Source: Clostridia bacterium
Lineage (GTDB): Bacteria > Bacillota_A > Clostridia > Oscillospirales > Acutalibacteraceae
Assembly (NCBI GenBank): GCA_017441045.1
Contig: JAFSAK010000063.1
Span: 1-22,876, forward strand
DNA: 22,876 bases
Direction of reading: 5' to 3'
Shown here: piece by piece, positions 7,051-15,031 of the stretch
How the letters are laid out: each line of letters starts with the position of its first letter
Numbering within the stretch: position 1 is the first letter of the stretch
The notes under the pieces: model-generated
Seen by the model: only the letters and a program-made list of their open reading frames with translations
Told to the model about the DNA's origin: nothing
Database searches by the model: none
Translations under genes and position numbers: made by a program

Positions 7051-7326
7051 ACTGATTCAAAAACGTTTGAGCAAAAACCAGTAACCGTTTATTTGAGTTT
7101 CAGAGAGCTGCCGCTTGGTGCAAGGCAGTAACGAAAATTTCGGTGAATTCCTTTTGCGAGTTGCGGGCTGAAAATAAGAGTAGGCCTTGCCGGTTGCAAC
7201 CGTTATATTGCTAAGGTGTATTGGCACCTAACGAGGTCTTCTTCGCGAGAAGAAGATGAAGCAGAGTGGTAACACGGTTTTAGAAACTGTCCCTGTATCC
7301 GAAAAGGATGCAGGGTTTTATTTTTT
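7051..7326 (+). ncRNA. T-box riboswitch, probably phenylalanine-responsive
   Basis: Stem I has the loop-E pair AGUA (7080-7083) opposite GAA (7145-7147), above a helix GCAAAA/UUUUGC (7071-7076 with 7152-7157). The apical AGAGAGCUGCC...GGCAG arm is at 7102-7128. The triplet right after GAA is UUC (7148-7150), a Phe codon; a one-base shift would give UCC (Ser). Three further hairpins follow, including an 8-bp stem with a GCGA tetraloop (7237-7256). The T-box sequence at 7263-7277 exposes UGGU (7267-7270), which would match a tRNA with discriminator A, as in tRNA-Phe; tRNA-Trp and tRNA-Ser usually carry G. Uncharged tRNA would stabilise the antiterminator (7274-7280 with 7284-7290) against the terminator. 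Confidence 0.9.
7291..7326 (+). terminator. T-box attenuator terminator
   Basis: A 10-bp stem (CCCTGTATCC 7291-7300 with GGATGCAGGG 7306-7315) is followed by a T-rich tract. Its left arm overlaps the 3' side of the antiterminator, the usual T-box arrangement. Confidence 0.92.
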
Positions 7327-7353
7327 AATTATTTTAATAAAGGAGTCTTTATT

Positions 7354-8280
7354 ATGAAAAAAATCGTAGCATTAATTTTAACCCTTACTCTTTGCGTTGG
7401 CGGATGTCTTTCCCTCACCGCTTGCGGTGATAAGACGGATTTTACCGTTGGTATCTGTCAGCTTATGGAGCACGAATCCCTTGATAAAGCAACCAATGGC
7501 TTTATTGATGCTTTGACCGAAGCTCTCAAAAAAGAGGGTAAGACCGTTGAGTTCGATACTCAGGTTGCAGGCGAAACCAACCTTTGCGCCACTGTTGTTA
7601 ATACCTTCACCGCAAAGAAGGTTGATATGATTATGGCAAACGCTACTCCCTCTCTTTTGGCGGCCGCTAATGCCACAACCACTATCCCCGTTCTCGGCAC
7701 ATCTGTTACCGATTATGCAGATACATTTTCAGGTAAAATCCCCGAAAACGTAACCGGCACTTCCGATGCTGTTCCTTTTGATGAACAAGCGCAGATGATG
7801 ATAGATTCCCTAAAGCTCAAAGAGGGCGATACTGTAGGCGTTATTTATTGCGCTAATGAATCCAACTCTCTTATTCAGTATAAGGCAGTTAAGGCACTAT
7901 TCGAAGCAAAGAAGATTAAGGCCGAGGCATACACCTTCTCTGATACCACCGAGCTTCAGACCGTAGTTAACAATGCGGCTAACAATTCAAAGGCGATTTA
8001 TGTTCCTTCTGATAATACCGTTGCCGATAATGATTCTGTTGTAGGTACCATCTGCACCGATAAGAAGGTTCCCGTTTTCACAAGCTACGGCGGCAAAATC
8101 TGCTATGCAAGTTTAGCTATTGACTATTATGAGCTCGGCCGCAAAACCGGTGAAATGGCGGCAGAAATCCTTCTCGGCAAAAAAGCTCCTAAGGATTTCG
8201 ATGTTGCCACCCTTACTCCCACCGTTGTTTATAACAATGAACTTTGCGCAACTCTCGGAATTGAAGTTCCCGAGAAATAA
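7354..8280 (+). CDS. ABC transporter substrate-binding lipoprotein (TrpX-like)
   Basis: The 308-residue protein has a lipoprotein signal with lipobox LTAC, so Cys24 is the lipidated residue. A two-lobed binding protein of the ABC_sub_bind/DUF534 type follows (about 30-305), with the family's ICQLMEHESLD opening, a GDTVGVIYC hinge region and a late GGKICYASLAIDYYELGR block. The family includes TrpX of the predicted TrpXYZ tryptophan importer. The T-box upstream reads better as Phe than Trp, so the ligand may be phenylalanine or another aromatic compound. AAAGGAG supports the start. It is the first gene of a three-gene transporter operon. Confidence 0.9.
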   Translation: MKKIVALILTLTLCVGGCLSLTACGDKTDFTVGICQLMEHESLDKATNGFIDALTEALKKEGKTVEFDTQVAGETNLCATVVNTFTAKKVDMIMANATPSLLAAANATTTIPVLGTSVTDYADTFSGKIPENVTGTSDAVPFDEQAQMMIDSLKLKEGDTVGVIYCANESNSLIQYKAVKALFEAKKIKAEAYTFSDTTELQTVVNNAANNSKAIYVPSDNTVADNDSVVGTICTDKKVPVFTSYGGKICYASLAIDYYELGRKTGEMAAEILLGKKAPKDFDVATLTPTVVYNNELCATLGIEVPEK

Positions 8281-8299
8281 ACTATACTTGAGGTAAAAA

Positions 8300-9217
8300 A
8301 TGGCTTTTTTATATGCTCTACCCGGTGCCGTTGCCGAGGGTCTTATATGGGGACTTATGGCGATAGGCGTATATATATCCTATAAAATTCTTGATATCGC
8401 CGACCTTACCGTTGACGGCTCTATTTGTACGGGCGGATGTGTCTGCGCGGTGCTTATCTCTTTGGGTGTTCCCGTATGGGTGAGTGTTATCGCTGCTTTT
8501 ATAGCAGGTATGCTTACGGGTACCCTTACAGGTCTTTTGCACACACTCCTCGGAATCCCCGCCATACTTGCGGGAATTCTGACACAACTTATGTTATATT
8601 CGATTAACCTTTCCATTATGGGAAGCAAATCACTTGTAGCAATTGACCCGAGAGCCAATAATCTTCTTGTGCATATGAGTGAAAATAATCGCTCTATAAT
8701 CGTAGCGGTTATACTTATTGCCGCGGTTATAATCCTGCTCTGGAGATTTTTCTATACCGAAGTTGGCCTCACCCTTAAATCCACGGGCGATAATCCCGAT
8801 ATGAGTCGCGCTCAGGGTGTTAACGTTAAACTTAATAAGGTTATAGGTCTTGCAATTTCCAACGGAATTGTTGCTTTCGCGGGAGCGCTTTTAGCGCAGT
8901 ATAAGGGCTCTGCCAATATCAATGATGGCCGCGGCGCCATCGTAATCGGTCTTGCCGCCATCTTTATCGGCCTTTCTGTTTCGCTAAAAATCAAGCCCAA
9001 TTTCGTTGTAAGCTTAATCGGCGTTGTATCGGGCGGAGTTGTATATTATATCGTTTATAATTTCGTAGTTCTCTTAGGTCTTAAAACCGATTATCTAAAA
9101 ATGTTATCGGCAATTATAGTTGCTATTTTCTTGGCAGTTCCCTATATCAAGAGCGAATATTTCACCAAGCAAAAGGAAATACCCGAGCTTATAGAAGGGG
9201 GTGAGCAGGGTGCTTGA
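8300..9217 (+). CDS. ABC transporter permease (TrpY-like)
   Basis: A 305-residue integral membrane protein with about eight hydrophobic segments, of the branched-chain amino acid/ribose permease superfamily (BPD_transp_2). The conserved cytoplasmic stretch GLTLKSTGDNPDMSRAQGVN is where such permeases contact the ATPase. It starts 19 bases after the binding-protein gene with a TTGAGGT ribosome site, and its end overlaps the ATPase start by 8 bases. It should form the membrane channel of the importer, probably as a homodimer. Substrate assignment depends on the T-box and binding protein. Confidence 0.9.
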   Translation: MAFLYALPGAVAEGLIWGLMAIGVYISYKILDIADLTVDGSICTGGCVCAVLISLGVPVWVSVIAAFIAGMLTGTLTGLLHTLLGIPAILAGILTQLMLYSINLSIMGSKSLVAIDPRANNLLVHMSENNRSIIVAVILIAAVIILLWRFFYTEVGLTLKSTGDNPDMSRAQGVNVKLNKVIGLAISNGIVAFAGALLAQYKGSANINDGRGAIVIGLAAIFIGLSVSLKIKPNFVVSLIGVVSGGVVYYIVYNFVVLLGLKTDYLKMLSAIIVAIFLAVPYIKSEYFTKQKEIPELIEGGEQGA

Positions 9218-10007
9218 AATCACTAACCTCCAAAAAACCTTTAATGCGGGTACAATAAACGCTAAAACTGCTCTTTCGGGGCTTAATCTCACCCTTAATG
9301 ATGGTGATTTTGTAACGGTTATAGGCGGAAACGGCGCAGGTAAATCTACCCTACTTAATGCTATTGCAGGTGTATGGAAACCCGACTTTGGCACCATTTC
9401 TATTGATGGGGTTAACGTTACAAATATGCCTGAGCATAAAAGAGCGGCATTTTTAGGCAGGGTTTTCCAAGACCCAATGAAAGGCACCGCTCCCGATATG
9501 GAAATAGCGGAAAATCTTTCTATCGCCGCAAGGCGCGGCACCAAGCGTAAACTGATTCGCGGCATTAAAAAGGGCGAACGGAGCGAGTATAAAAAGTTGC
9601 TCGCTACTTTAGAACTTGGTCTTGAGGACCGACTTTCTGCCAAGGTAGGACTCCTTTCGGGCGGTCAAAGACAGGCGGTTACACTTCTTATGGCAACACT
9701 TAAAAAACCGAAGCTTTTGCTTCTTGACGAGCACACCGCAGCCCTTGACCCTAAAACCGCAAGTAAGGTTTTAGAAATCACCGATAAATTGGTAACTGAA
9801 AATAATCTTACCACCCTTATGATTACCCATAATATGCACGATGCTATCAAGTACGGCAACCGCCTTATTATGATGCACGAAGGCAAGATAATCATTGATG
9901 TTTCGGGTGAAGACAAGAAAAAGCTCACCATAAAAGAACTTTTAGGTCTTTTCGAAAAGGCAAGCGGAAGTGAATTCTCAAACGACAAGGTAATGCTTTC
10001 TAAATAA
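9210..10007 (+). CDS. ABC transporter ATP-binding protein (TrpZ-like)
   Basis: The 265-residue ATPase has Walker A GGNGAGKST (39-47), a Q-loop around VFQDP, signature LSGGQRQA, Walker B LLLLDEH and the H-loop THN. The region between Q-loop and signature carries a short basic insertion (RRGTKRKLIRGIKKGERSE). It powers the permease encoded by the overlapping upstream gene. I favour the GTG at 9210 because GGGGGTG (9196-9202) is spaced 7 bases before it. The GTG at 9201 is in frame but overlaps that ribosome site. Confidence 0.92.
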   Translation: MLEITNLQKTFNAGTINAKTALSGLNLTLNDGDFVTVIGGNGAGKSTLLNAIAGVWKPDFGTISIDGVNVTNMPEHKRAAFLGRVFQDPMKGTAPDMEIAENLSIAARRGTKRKLIRGIKKGERSEYKKLLATLELGLEDRLSAKVGLLSGGQRQAVTLLMATLKKPKLLLLDEHTAALDPKTASKVLEITDKLVTENNLTTLMITHNMHDAIKYGNRLIMMHEGKIIIDVSGEDKKKLTIKELLGLFEKASGSEFSNDKVMLSK

Positions 10008-10011
10008 AACA

Positions 10012-10049
10012 AAAAAGAACGGAAATTCAAATGAATTTCCGTTCTTTTT
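10012..10049. terminator. Bidirectional terminator between transporter operon and AraC gene
   Basis: AAAGAACGGAAATTC (10013-10027) pairs perfectly with GAATTTCCGTTCTTT (10033-10047), with A- and T-tracts at the ends. It serves the convergent ATPase gene (plus) and AraC gene (minus). Confidence 0.9.
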
Positions 10050-10839
10050 ATTTATTGCTTTCTTTGTATTTAAGAGGTGACACGCCCATTATCTTTTTAA
10101 ACTGTTTACTAAAATGATATTCATCATAAAACCCAAGGTTTGATGCAATTTCCTTAACGCTCATTTCTGGGAATAAAGTAAAATAAGAAACCGCTTCTTT
10201 GATTTTGAAACTTAAAATATATTTATGAATTGTAGTTCCGAAAGCTGCCTTGAACTTATTTTCGGCCGTTTTAACAGAAACATTGGTCATACGGGCGAGT
10301 TCTTCATTACTTATGAATTTTTCGGGATTATTATGGATTATCTTTTTGATTTTAAGGGCGGTATGAGTATCCGCCGAATCGATATTGTTTTCCGAAAGTT
10401 CGCAGATTAAAAGTTCAAAATATAAATCGGCTTTTCGTTTATTTCCTGATAAATATGCATTGACTATTTCCGAGAAAAGTTTTTTAATATGCTTGTTTTC
10501 AGAGGCGTCGATAAGGGTTGGTATACCCTTATCCTCGGTATTATCGGCAGAGAAACTTTTATCCCCTTCTTCTTGGCTTACGTGGAAATACATAGTTTTT
10601 GTCGCCTCTTCGCACGCCGCGGCGCCATAATGGGTATTATCTGCGCTCAAAATGATCAGAGAATCTTTTTTAAGGGTATATATTTTTTCGTTTTGTCCTA
10701 ATTTCCAACCGCCTTGCAAGAGATAAATAAAATCGTGGTCCCTCATTTTTCTTTTGGGATGAATAAAGGGAGTAGTATAAAAATTGATGTTTGCTTCTTT
10801 TACCCTATGTAATTTTTCGGTGCTGAACACATTTTTCAT
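10048..10839 (-). CDS. AraC-family regulator of the glycyl radical enzyme operon
   Basis: The 263-residue protein has an N-terminal cupin-like AraC sensing domain (about 10-110, with HPKRKMRDHDFIYLLQGGW). Its C-terminal pair of helix-turn-helix motifs (about 165-260) includes the AraC signature GFYDEYHFSKQFKKIMGVSPLKYK. Such proteins usually bind a small sugar or polyol and activate a neighbouring catabolic operon. It is divergent from the activase/GRE operon, and their promoters overlap. The start at 10839 is preferred over 10860 because AAAGGAG lies between them at correct spacing for 10839. Confidence 0.92.
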   Translation of the reverse strand: MKNVFSTEKLHRVKEANINFYTTPFIHPKRKMRDHDFIYLLQGGWKLGQNEKIYTLKKDSLIILSADNTHYGAAACEEATKTMYFHVSQEEGDKSFSADNTEDKGIPTLIDASENKHIKKLFSEIVNAYLSGNKRKADLYFELLICELSENNIDSADTHTALKIKKIIHNNPEKFISNEELARMTNVSVKTAENKFKAAFGTTIHKYILSFKIKEAVSYFTLFPEMSVKEIASNLGFYDEYHFSKQFKKIMGVSPLKYKESNK

Positions 10840-10868
10840 ATACACTTCTCCTTTTGTCATTTTGCTTT

Positions 10869-10897
10869 ATTTTACATTTAATTTTCCTGTTTGTCAA
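10869..10897 (-). promoter_or_regulatory. Promoter of the AraC regulator gene
   Basis: Read on the minus strand: TTGACA (10897-10892), 17 bp, then TAAAAT (10874-10869). The -35 shares bases 10892-10896 with the divergent promoter's -35. Confidence 0.7.
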
Positions 10898-10919
10898 TTT
10901 TAAAAAATATCCCTATATG
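10891..10919 (+). promoter_or_regulatory. Promoter of the activase/GRE/isomerase/kinase operon
   Basis: TTGTCA (10891-10896), 17 bp, then TATATG (10914-10919), a weak -10 as expected for an activator-dependent promoter. TATACT at 10921 is an alternative -10 with poor spacing. Confidence 0.55.
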
Positions 10920-10955
10920 ATATACTCAAATAAAATACAGAAAGGAAGAGGGACT

Positions 10956-11657
10956 GTGCGAATTTTCGGCAAGGGTTTTAATTTCGGGCAAGATGGCCCC
11001 GGAAACAGATTTGTTTATCATCTTTCGGGTTGTAATATGCATTGCCTTTGGTGCTCCAATGCGGACGGTATGGACAAAAACGCGGGCAAAGAATACAAAG
11101 CCGAGGAAGTTATAAAGGAAATTTTAAGTTGCAGACCTATGTTCTTTTCTGGAGGCGGAGTTACCTTCACGGGCGGCGAAGCTACATTGCAGGCCGATGA
11201 ACTGATTTCGGTTCTTAAAGCCGTCAGGCAATCGGGTGTTCACACCTGCCTCGAAACCAACGCCACTTCTCCACGGCTTTTGGAAATAGCAGAATATATC
11301 GATTATCTCATTATGGATTTCAAGCATTTTGACAGTGAAATTCTAAAAAAGTTTACAGGTATCGGCAACGAAATCATAAAATCCAACTTTGAATCTCTTT
11401 GTAAAGAAAATCGTGGGCTACTGGTAAGAATTCCTCTCATAAACGGCGTTAATACAGAACACCCCGAAAAATTCGCAGAATATTTCAGTCATCACGCCCA
11501 CGATAATATAAATTTCGAATTTCTTTTATACCATGAATACGGCAAGGATAAATGGAAAACGGAATATAAAATTAAGGATGGATTTGTTTCTGAAGAAACT
11601 CTTAATAAGTTCAAGGAAACCTTTAAAAAATATAATCTTAAAATTATTGCTACATAG
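10956..11657 (+). CDS. Glycyl radical enzyme activating enzyme (radical SAM)
   Basis: The 233-residue protein is a PflA-type radical SAM activase. It has the CxxxCxxC cluster motif (C26, C30, C33 in SGCNMHCLWCSN), the upstream GPGNRFVYHLSGC opening and the GGE-type SAM motif GGGVTFTGGEAT. It lacks the extra ferredoxin-like cluster domain found in several dehydratase activases, so it is the short PFL-AE-like form. Using S-adenosylmethionine it should abstract hydrogen from the glycyl residue of the GRE encoded 10 bases downstream. The start is the GTG at 10956, preceded by GGAAGAGGGA; the in-frame sequence upstream of it overlaps the promoter and is not coding. It probably needs strictly anaerobic conditions. 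Confidence 0.9.
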   Translation: MRIFGKGFNFGQDGPGNRFVYHLSGCNMHCLWCSNADGMDKNAGKEYKAEEVIKEILSCRPMFFSGGGVTFTGGEATLQADELISVLKAVRQSGVHTCLETNATSPRLLEIAEYIDYLIMDFKHFDSEILKKFTGIGNEIIKSNFESLCKENRGLLVRIPLINGVNTEHPEKFAEYFSHHAHDNINFEFLLYHEYGKDKWKTEYKIKDGFVSEETLNKFKETFKKYNLKIIAT

Positions 11658-11667
11658 GAGAAAAATT

Positions 11668-13995
11668 ATGAAAAATATTTACAAATCAGGTGAAATTACT
11701 GAAAAAGCCAAGGCGCTATACTTGGAAGAAAGAGAAATTAAGCGACTTGACGGATGGTTTATAGCCAAAGAAATCGAGATGAATAATTCTTCTAAATACG
11801 AGGGACTCGATGAAGAGGTTAAAAAGGCCCTTCTGCTTTGCGATGTTTTAAGAGAACTCCCTATAAGTTTAAGCGATAACGCCATATTTGTCGGCACGCA
11901 GAGGGATGCTTTTGCCAGAACCTACGCTCTGATTAACCCATCTTTTACTGTTAAGGGCTTTTCTGGATATTGCGACCCTATGGCTATATACGGCGATATT
12001 GAGCCAAATCAGGAATTTACGGCCGAGCGAATCAATAAAGTTCGTGAATTTACCGCTGATACTCCCTATGTTAAAGACCTTAACGCTACATATGCCAAGG
12101 CCGAAAACTATACTAAAGAAGTTATCTTCTTTATAGAGCAGGTTACAGGTCACGTTATCCCCGATTTCAGAACCGCTTTGAAATACGGCATTGATAAACT
12201 TATCGCCGAGGCCGAAAATAAATCGGGCAAATTCTATGAGGCCGCCGCCATATCCCTTTCCGGTCTTAAAATTTTGATTGATAGATATATAGAACTTATT
12301 GACGAGCAGAAGAAAACTCGCGACATCAAAAGAAACAAAGAACTCGATTTTCTTAAAGATGCCCTTTTAAACATCAGAAATAATGGCGCCCGCAATCTCT
12401 ATGAGGCGCTTCAACTATATATTCTTCTTTGGGAGATTATGTGCCTTGAACAAGCCCCCAACCCTTACGCATTTTCCGTTGGAAATGCCGACCGCATTTT
12501 CGAGCCCTACAGACAAAATCTCACCCGCGAAGAAGCAAGCGAACTCTTTAAGCATTTTCTTGTTTTCTATAATGTTGGTGACAGAAGTTGGGCTATTTCT
12601 CAAAATGTTATCGTAGGCGGCAGGGACTACGAAGGCAACGACCTGACAAATACTATGTCCTACGCCATTTTAGATGCCTACTACGATATGAATCTCCCTC
12701 AACCCATCCTATCTGTAAAGTTGCATAAAAATACACCTAAAAAGCTCTACGAAGAAATGGGAAGATTTTTCTTCTCTGCGGGAGTTTTGACCCCCTCCCT
12801 ATTCAATGATGACTCCATGTTCCAAATTCTCGAGAGCAACGGAGTTGACAAAGAAGATATTCCTGATTACAGTATCGCAGGTTGCCAAGAGCCGCTTATT
12901 ATGGGCAAAGATAACGCCAACACAACAAACAGTTGGTTAAATCTTCCCAAAGTTCTTGAAATGGTGCTTATGGGCGGATATTCTGCCATAAGCGGCGAAA
13001 AACTTATGGAAACCGATGATTTTGAACTCAACAATATAAGACAGGTATTCTATAAAACTCTTGATAAGGTTATCGACAATATGGTTGCTGCCGGTAACGG
13101 CGCTTCCGTTGCTTTAAGTAATCTTCGTGTTCCTTTCTTAAGTTCCTTTATGAGCGGACTTGAATATGGTCACGATATGCGTGACCCCAAAAATCAAGGC
13201 ACAAAATACAACGGAAGCGGTTGCCTTGTTCACGGTTTGACGGTTCTTGCCGATTCCTTTATCGCCATTGATAAGCTGGACGAAAAATACAAAGACGGCA
13301 AGGAAATTCTTATTGATGCCATAAAGAAAAACTTTGAAGGTTATGATGAACTTCGTGAGTTCTTGCTTTCTTGCAATAAATTCGGCAATAATTTAGAAGA
13401 TGTTGATAAGGAGGCGCGGGAAATTGCTAACCGCGTTTCAGATATGCTATCAAGTAAGAAAAACTATCTCGGCAACCCCTTCCGCCCAGATTTTTCCTCT
13501 CCTTCCACCCACCTAACCTACGGATATTGGGTAGGCGCTACTCCCGACGGAAGAAAATCCCGAGATATGCTTGGCTACGGTGTTGACCCCCTTTACGGCG
13601 AGGCATCAAACGGTCTTGGTTTCAGAATGCTTTCCAATATGAAACTTCCCTTCGAAAAGTTTGTCGGCGGTTACGCTTCTCACCTCGGTATTGACCCCAA
13701 ATACTTTACCGCCGAAAGTTACGAAGAAAAGGGTCTTAAATTCTATGAAAATGTAGTTTCTCCCCTATTCTTCAACCCCTATCAAGAGGGCGTTTCTCCC
13801 TTCTATCTCTACGTTAATGTTACCACCCCCGAAATTCTCAGAAAGGTTCTCGCAGACCCGAAAAAATATGCACCCAGCGGAGTTTACATTATGAGAATTC
13901 ACGGCACCTTCGTTAATTTCCTTGACCTTTCTCCCGAAATTCAGCAGGATATTATTACCCGACTTGACTTAAAGTCCACATCTATCGGTTGTTAG
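11668..13995 (+). CDS. Glycyl radical enzyme of unassigned substrate
   Basis: The 775-residue protein belongs to the pyruvate formate-lyase-like GRE family. The active-site loop is IAGCQEP with thiyl Cys406 and Glu408; the GCxE form is typical of GRE lyases and dehydratases rather than pyruvate formate-lyase, which has two adjacent Cys. ATPDGRK near residue 627 is the conserved GRE block before the C-terminus. The glycyl-radical loop is present (Gly746), but it reads RIHGT where most GREs have RV[SAC]GY. It is followed by a normal FLDLSPEIQQDIITR tail. Length is normal. The ATG at 11668 has TAGGAG upstream, and the gene lies between its activase and an isomerase-like gene. Linkage to a kinase and isomerase suggests a sugar or sugar-phosphate substrate, as with the E. 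coli sugar-phosphate GREs PflD and YbiW. The exact reaction is unknown. Confidence 0.9.
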   Translation: MKNIYKSGEITEKAKALYLEEREIKRLDGWFIAKEIEMNNSSKYEGLDEEVKKALLLCDVLRELPISLSDNAIFVGTQRDAFARTYALINPSFTVKGFSGYCDPMAIYGDIEPNQEFTAERINKVREFTADTPYVKDLNATYAKAENYTKEVIFFIEQVTGHVIPDFRTALKYGIDKLIAEAENKSGKFYEAAAISLSGLKILIDRYIELIDEQKKTRDIKRNKELDFLKDALLNIRNNGARNLYEALQLYILLWEIMCLEQAPNPYAFSVGNADRIFEPYRQNLTREEASELFKHFLVFYNVGDRSWAISQNVIVGGRDYEGNDLTNTMSYAILDAYYDMNLPQPILSVKLHKNTPKKLYEEMGRFFFSAGVLTPSLFNDDSMFQILESNGVDKEDIPDYSIAGCQEPLIMGKDNANTTNSWLNLPKVLEMVLMGGYSAISGEKLMETDDFELNNIRQVFYKTLDKVIDNMVAAGNGASVALSNLRVPFLSSFMSGLEYGHDMRDPKNQGTKYNGSGCLVHGLTVLADSFIAIDKLDEKYKDGKEILIDAIKKNFEGYDELREFLLSCNKFGNNLEDVDKEAREIANRVSDMLSSKKNYLGNPFRPDFSSPSTHLTYGYWVGATPDGRKSRDMLGYGVDPLYGEASNGLGFRMLSNMKLPFEKFVGGYASHLGIDPKYFTAESYEEKGLKFYENVVSPLFFNPYQEGVSPFYLYVNVTTPEILRKVLADPKKYAPSGVYIMRIHGTFVNFLDLSPEIQQDIITRLDLKSTSIGC

Positions 13996-14006
13996 GAGTG
14001 AATATT

Positions 14007-15023
14007 TTGAAATTTGAGCCATTGTTTTTTGAAAGAAACCGAGTAGGTCGAGTTTATACGGGCGGCAAACTTTTCGCAGGTCTTTTCGGCGATAAAGCCG
14101 AAGATGGTTTTATGCCTGAAGAGTGGATTGCCTCATCGGTTAAAGCCCTTAATAAAGATTCCAAAGGCGAAAAAGAGGGCGTATCAAAAATTAAAGATTC
14201 ATCCCTTTATTTTGATGAAATTTTAAAATTGCACCCAACCGAACTTTTAGGCGAAGGCAAAACTTTGCGAATTCTTGTTAAAGCCCTCGATAGCGCCATC
14301 CGCCTACCCGCTCAAGTTCACCCCGATAAGCCATTTTCCCGTAAATACTTAAATTCAAATTACGGCAAAACTGAGTGTTGGACCATTCTTGATACCCGTA
14401 AAGACGCCAAAATTTTCTTTGGCTTTAAAAGCGGCGTAACAAGAAATGATTTAGAAAAGGCCATCGATTTAAGCGAAACCCATATGGACGCTATGGAAAA
14501 CCTCCTCGAATATATCGTACCTAAAAAGGACGAAGTGTATCTTGTTCCCGCCAAGACGGTACACGCCATAGGCAAAGGTTGTCTGATTTTAGAAATACAG
14601 GAGCCCACCGATTTCACTATCCAGCCCGAGCATTTTTGCGGTGACTATAAACTTAACGATAAGGAAATGTATTTAGGTCTTCCCCGCGAAATCGCGGTTG
14701 ATTGTTTCCAATTCGGCGAAGCCCCCAATTCCATGGTTGAGCCCGCTTTAATGTATGAAAATACAGGCGCCAAAAAATATTCGGTCATAAACGAAAAACA
14801 TACCGACTGCTTTATAATTAACCGCCTTGTTCTCACAGGCGGCGAAGCTACCCTTAATATAGCCGATAACTATGCTATTTACATTGTAACCGAAGGCGAA
14901 GGCAGATTAATCGGCGAGGGTTACGAAAAGCAAATCAAAAAAGGTGACTACTTCTTTATGCCCGCGGTTTGTATGGGTAAATATAAAATAAGCGGCAACC
15001 TTACGGTTACCGAGTGTTATTAG
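14007..15023 (+). CDS. Class I mannose-6-phosphate isomerase-like protein
   Basis: The 338-residue protein has the cupin fold of class I phosphomannose isomerases. Likely zinc ligands are Gln103 and His105 (PAQVHPD), Glu123 (KTECWTI) and His186 (VHAIGKG). The position aligned to the catalytic Arg of characterised enzymes (SDxxxR in yeast and Bacillus types) is Gln206 in EIQEPTDFTIQ, so its substrate or reaction may differ from mannose-6-phosphate/fructose-6-phosphate interconversion. The start is the TTG at 14007, with AGGAG at 13994-13998; no in-frame ATG fits. It sits 11 bases after the GRE gene and 8 bases before the kinase gene, so it is clearly in the operon. Confidence 0.85.
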   Translation: MKFEPLFFERNRVGRVYTGGKLFAGLFGDKAEDGFMPEEWIASSVKALNKDSKGEKEGVSKIKDSSLYFDEILKLHPTELLGEGKTLRILVKALDSAIRLPAQVHPDKPFSRKYLNSNYGKTECWTILDTRKDAKIFFGFKSGVTRNDLEKAIDLSETHMDAMENLLEYIVPKKDEVYLVPAKTVHAIGKGCLILEIQEPTDFTIQPEHFCGDYKLNDKEMYLGLPREIAVDCFQFGEAPNSMVEPALMYENTGAKKYSVINEKHTDCFIINRLVLTGGEATLNIADNYAIYIVTEGEGRLIGEGYEKQIKKGDYFFMPAVCMGKYKISGNLTVTECY

Positions 15024-15031
15024 GTGAAAAT

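Noticed and set aside
10854..10955. N-terminal extension of the radical SAM activase
   Set aside because: This frame covers both divergent promoters and has no ribosome site; the GTG at 10956 has a good one, and similarity begins there.
11533..11667. N-terminal extension of the GRE
   Set aside because: It overlaps the activase gene in another frame; the ATG at 11668 has a TAGGAG site and gives a normal N-terminus.
13891..13995. Frameshift or decay as the reason for the odd GRE motif
   Set aside because: The frame is continuous and the residues after the motif match the family through to the normal end.
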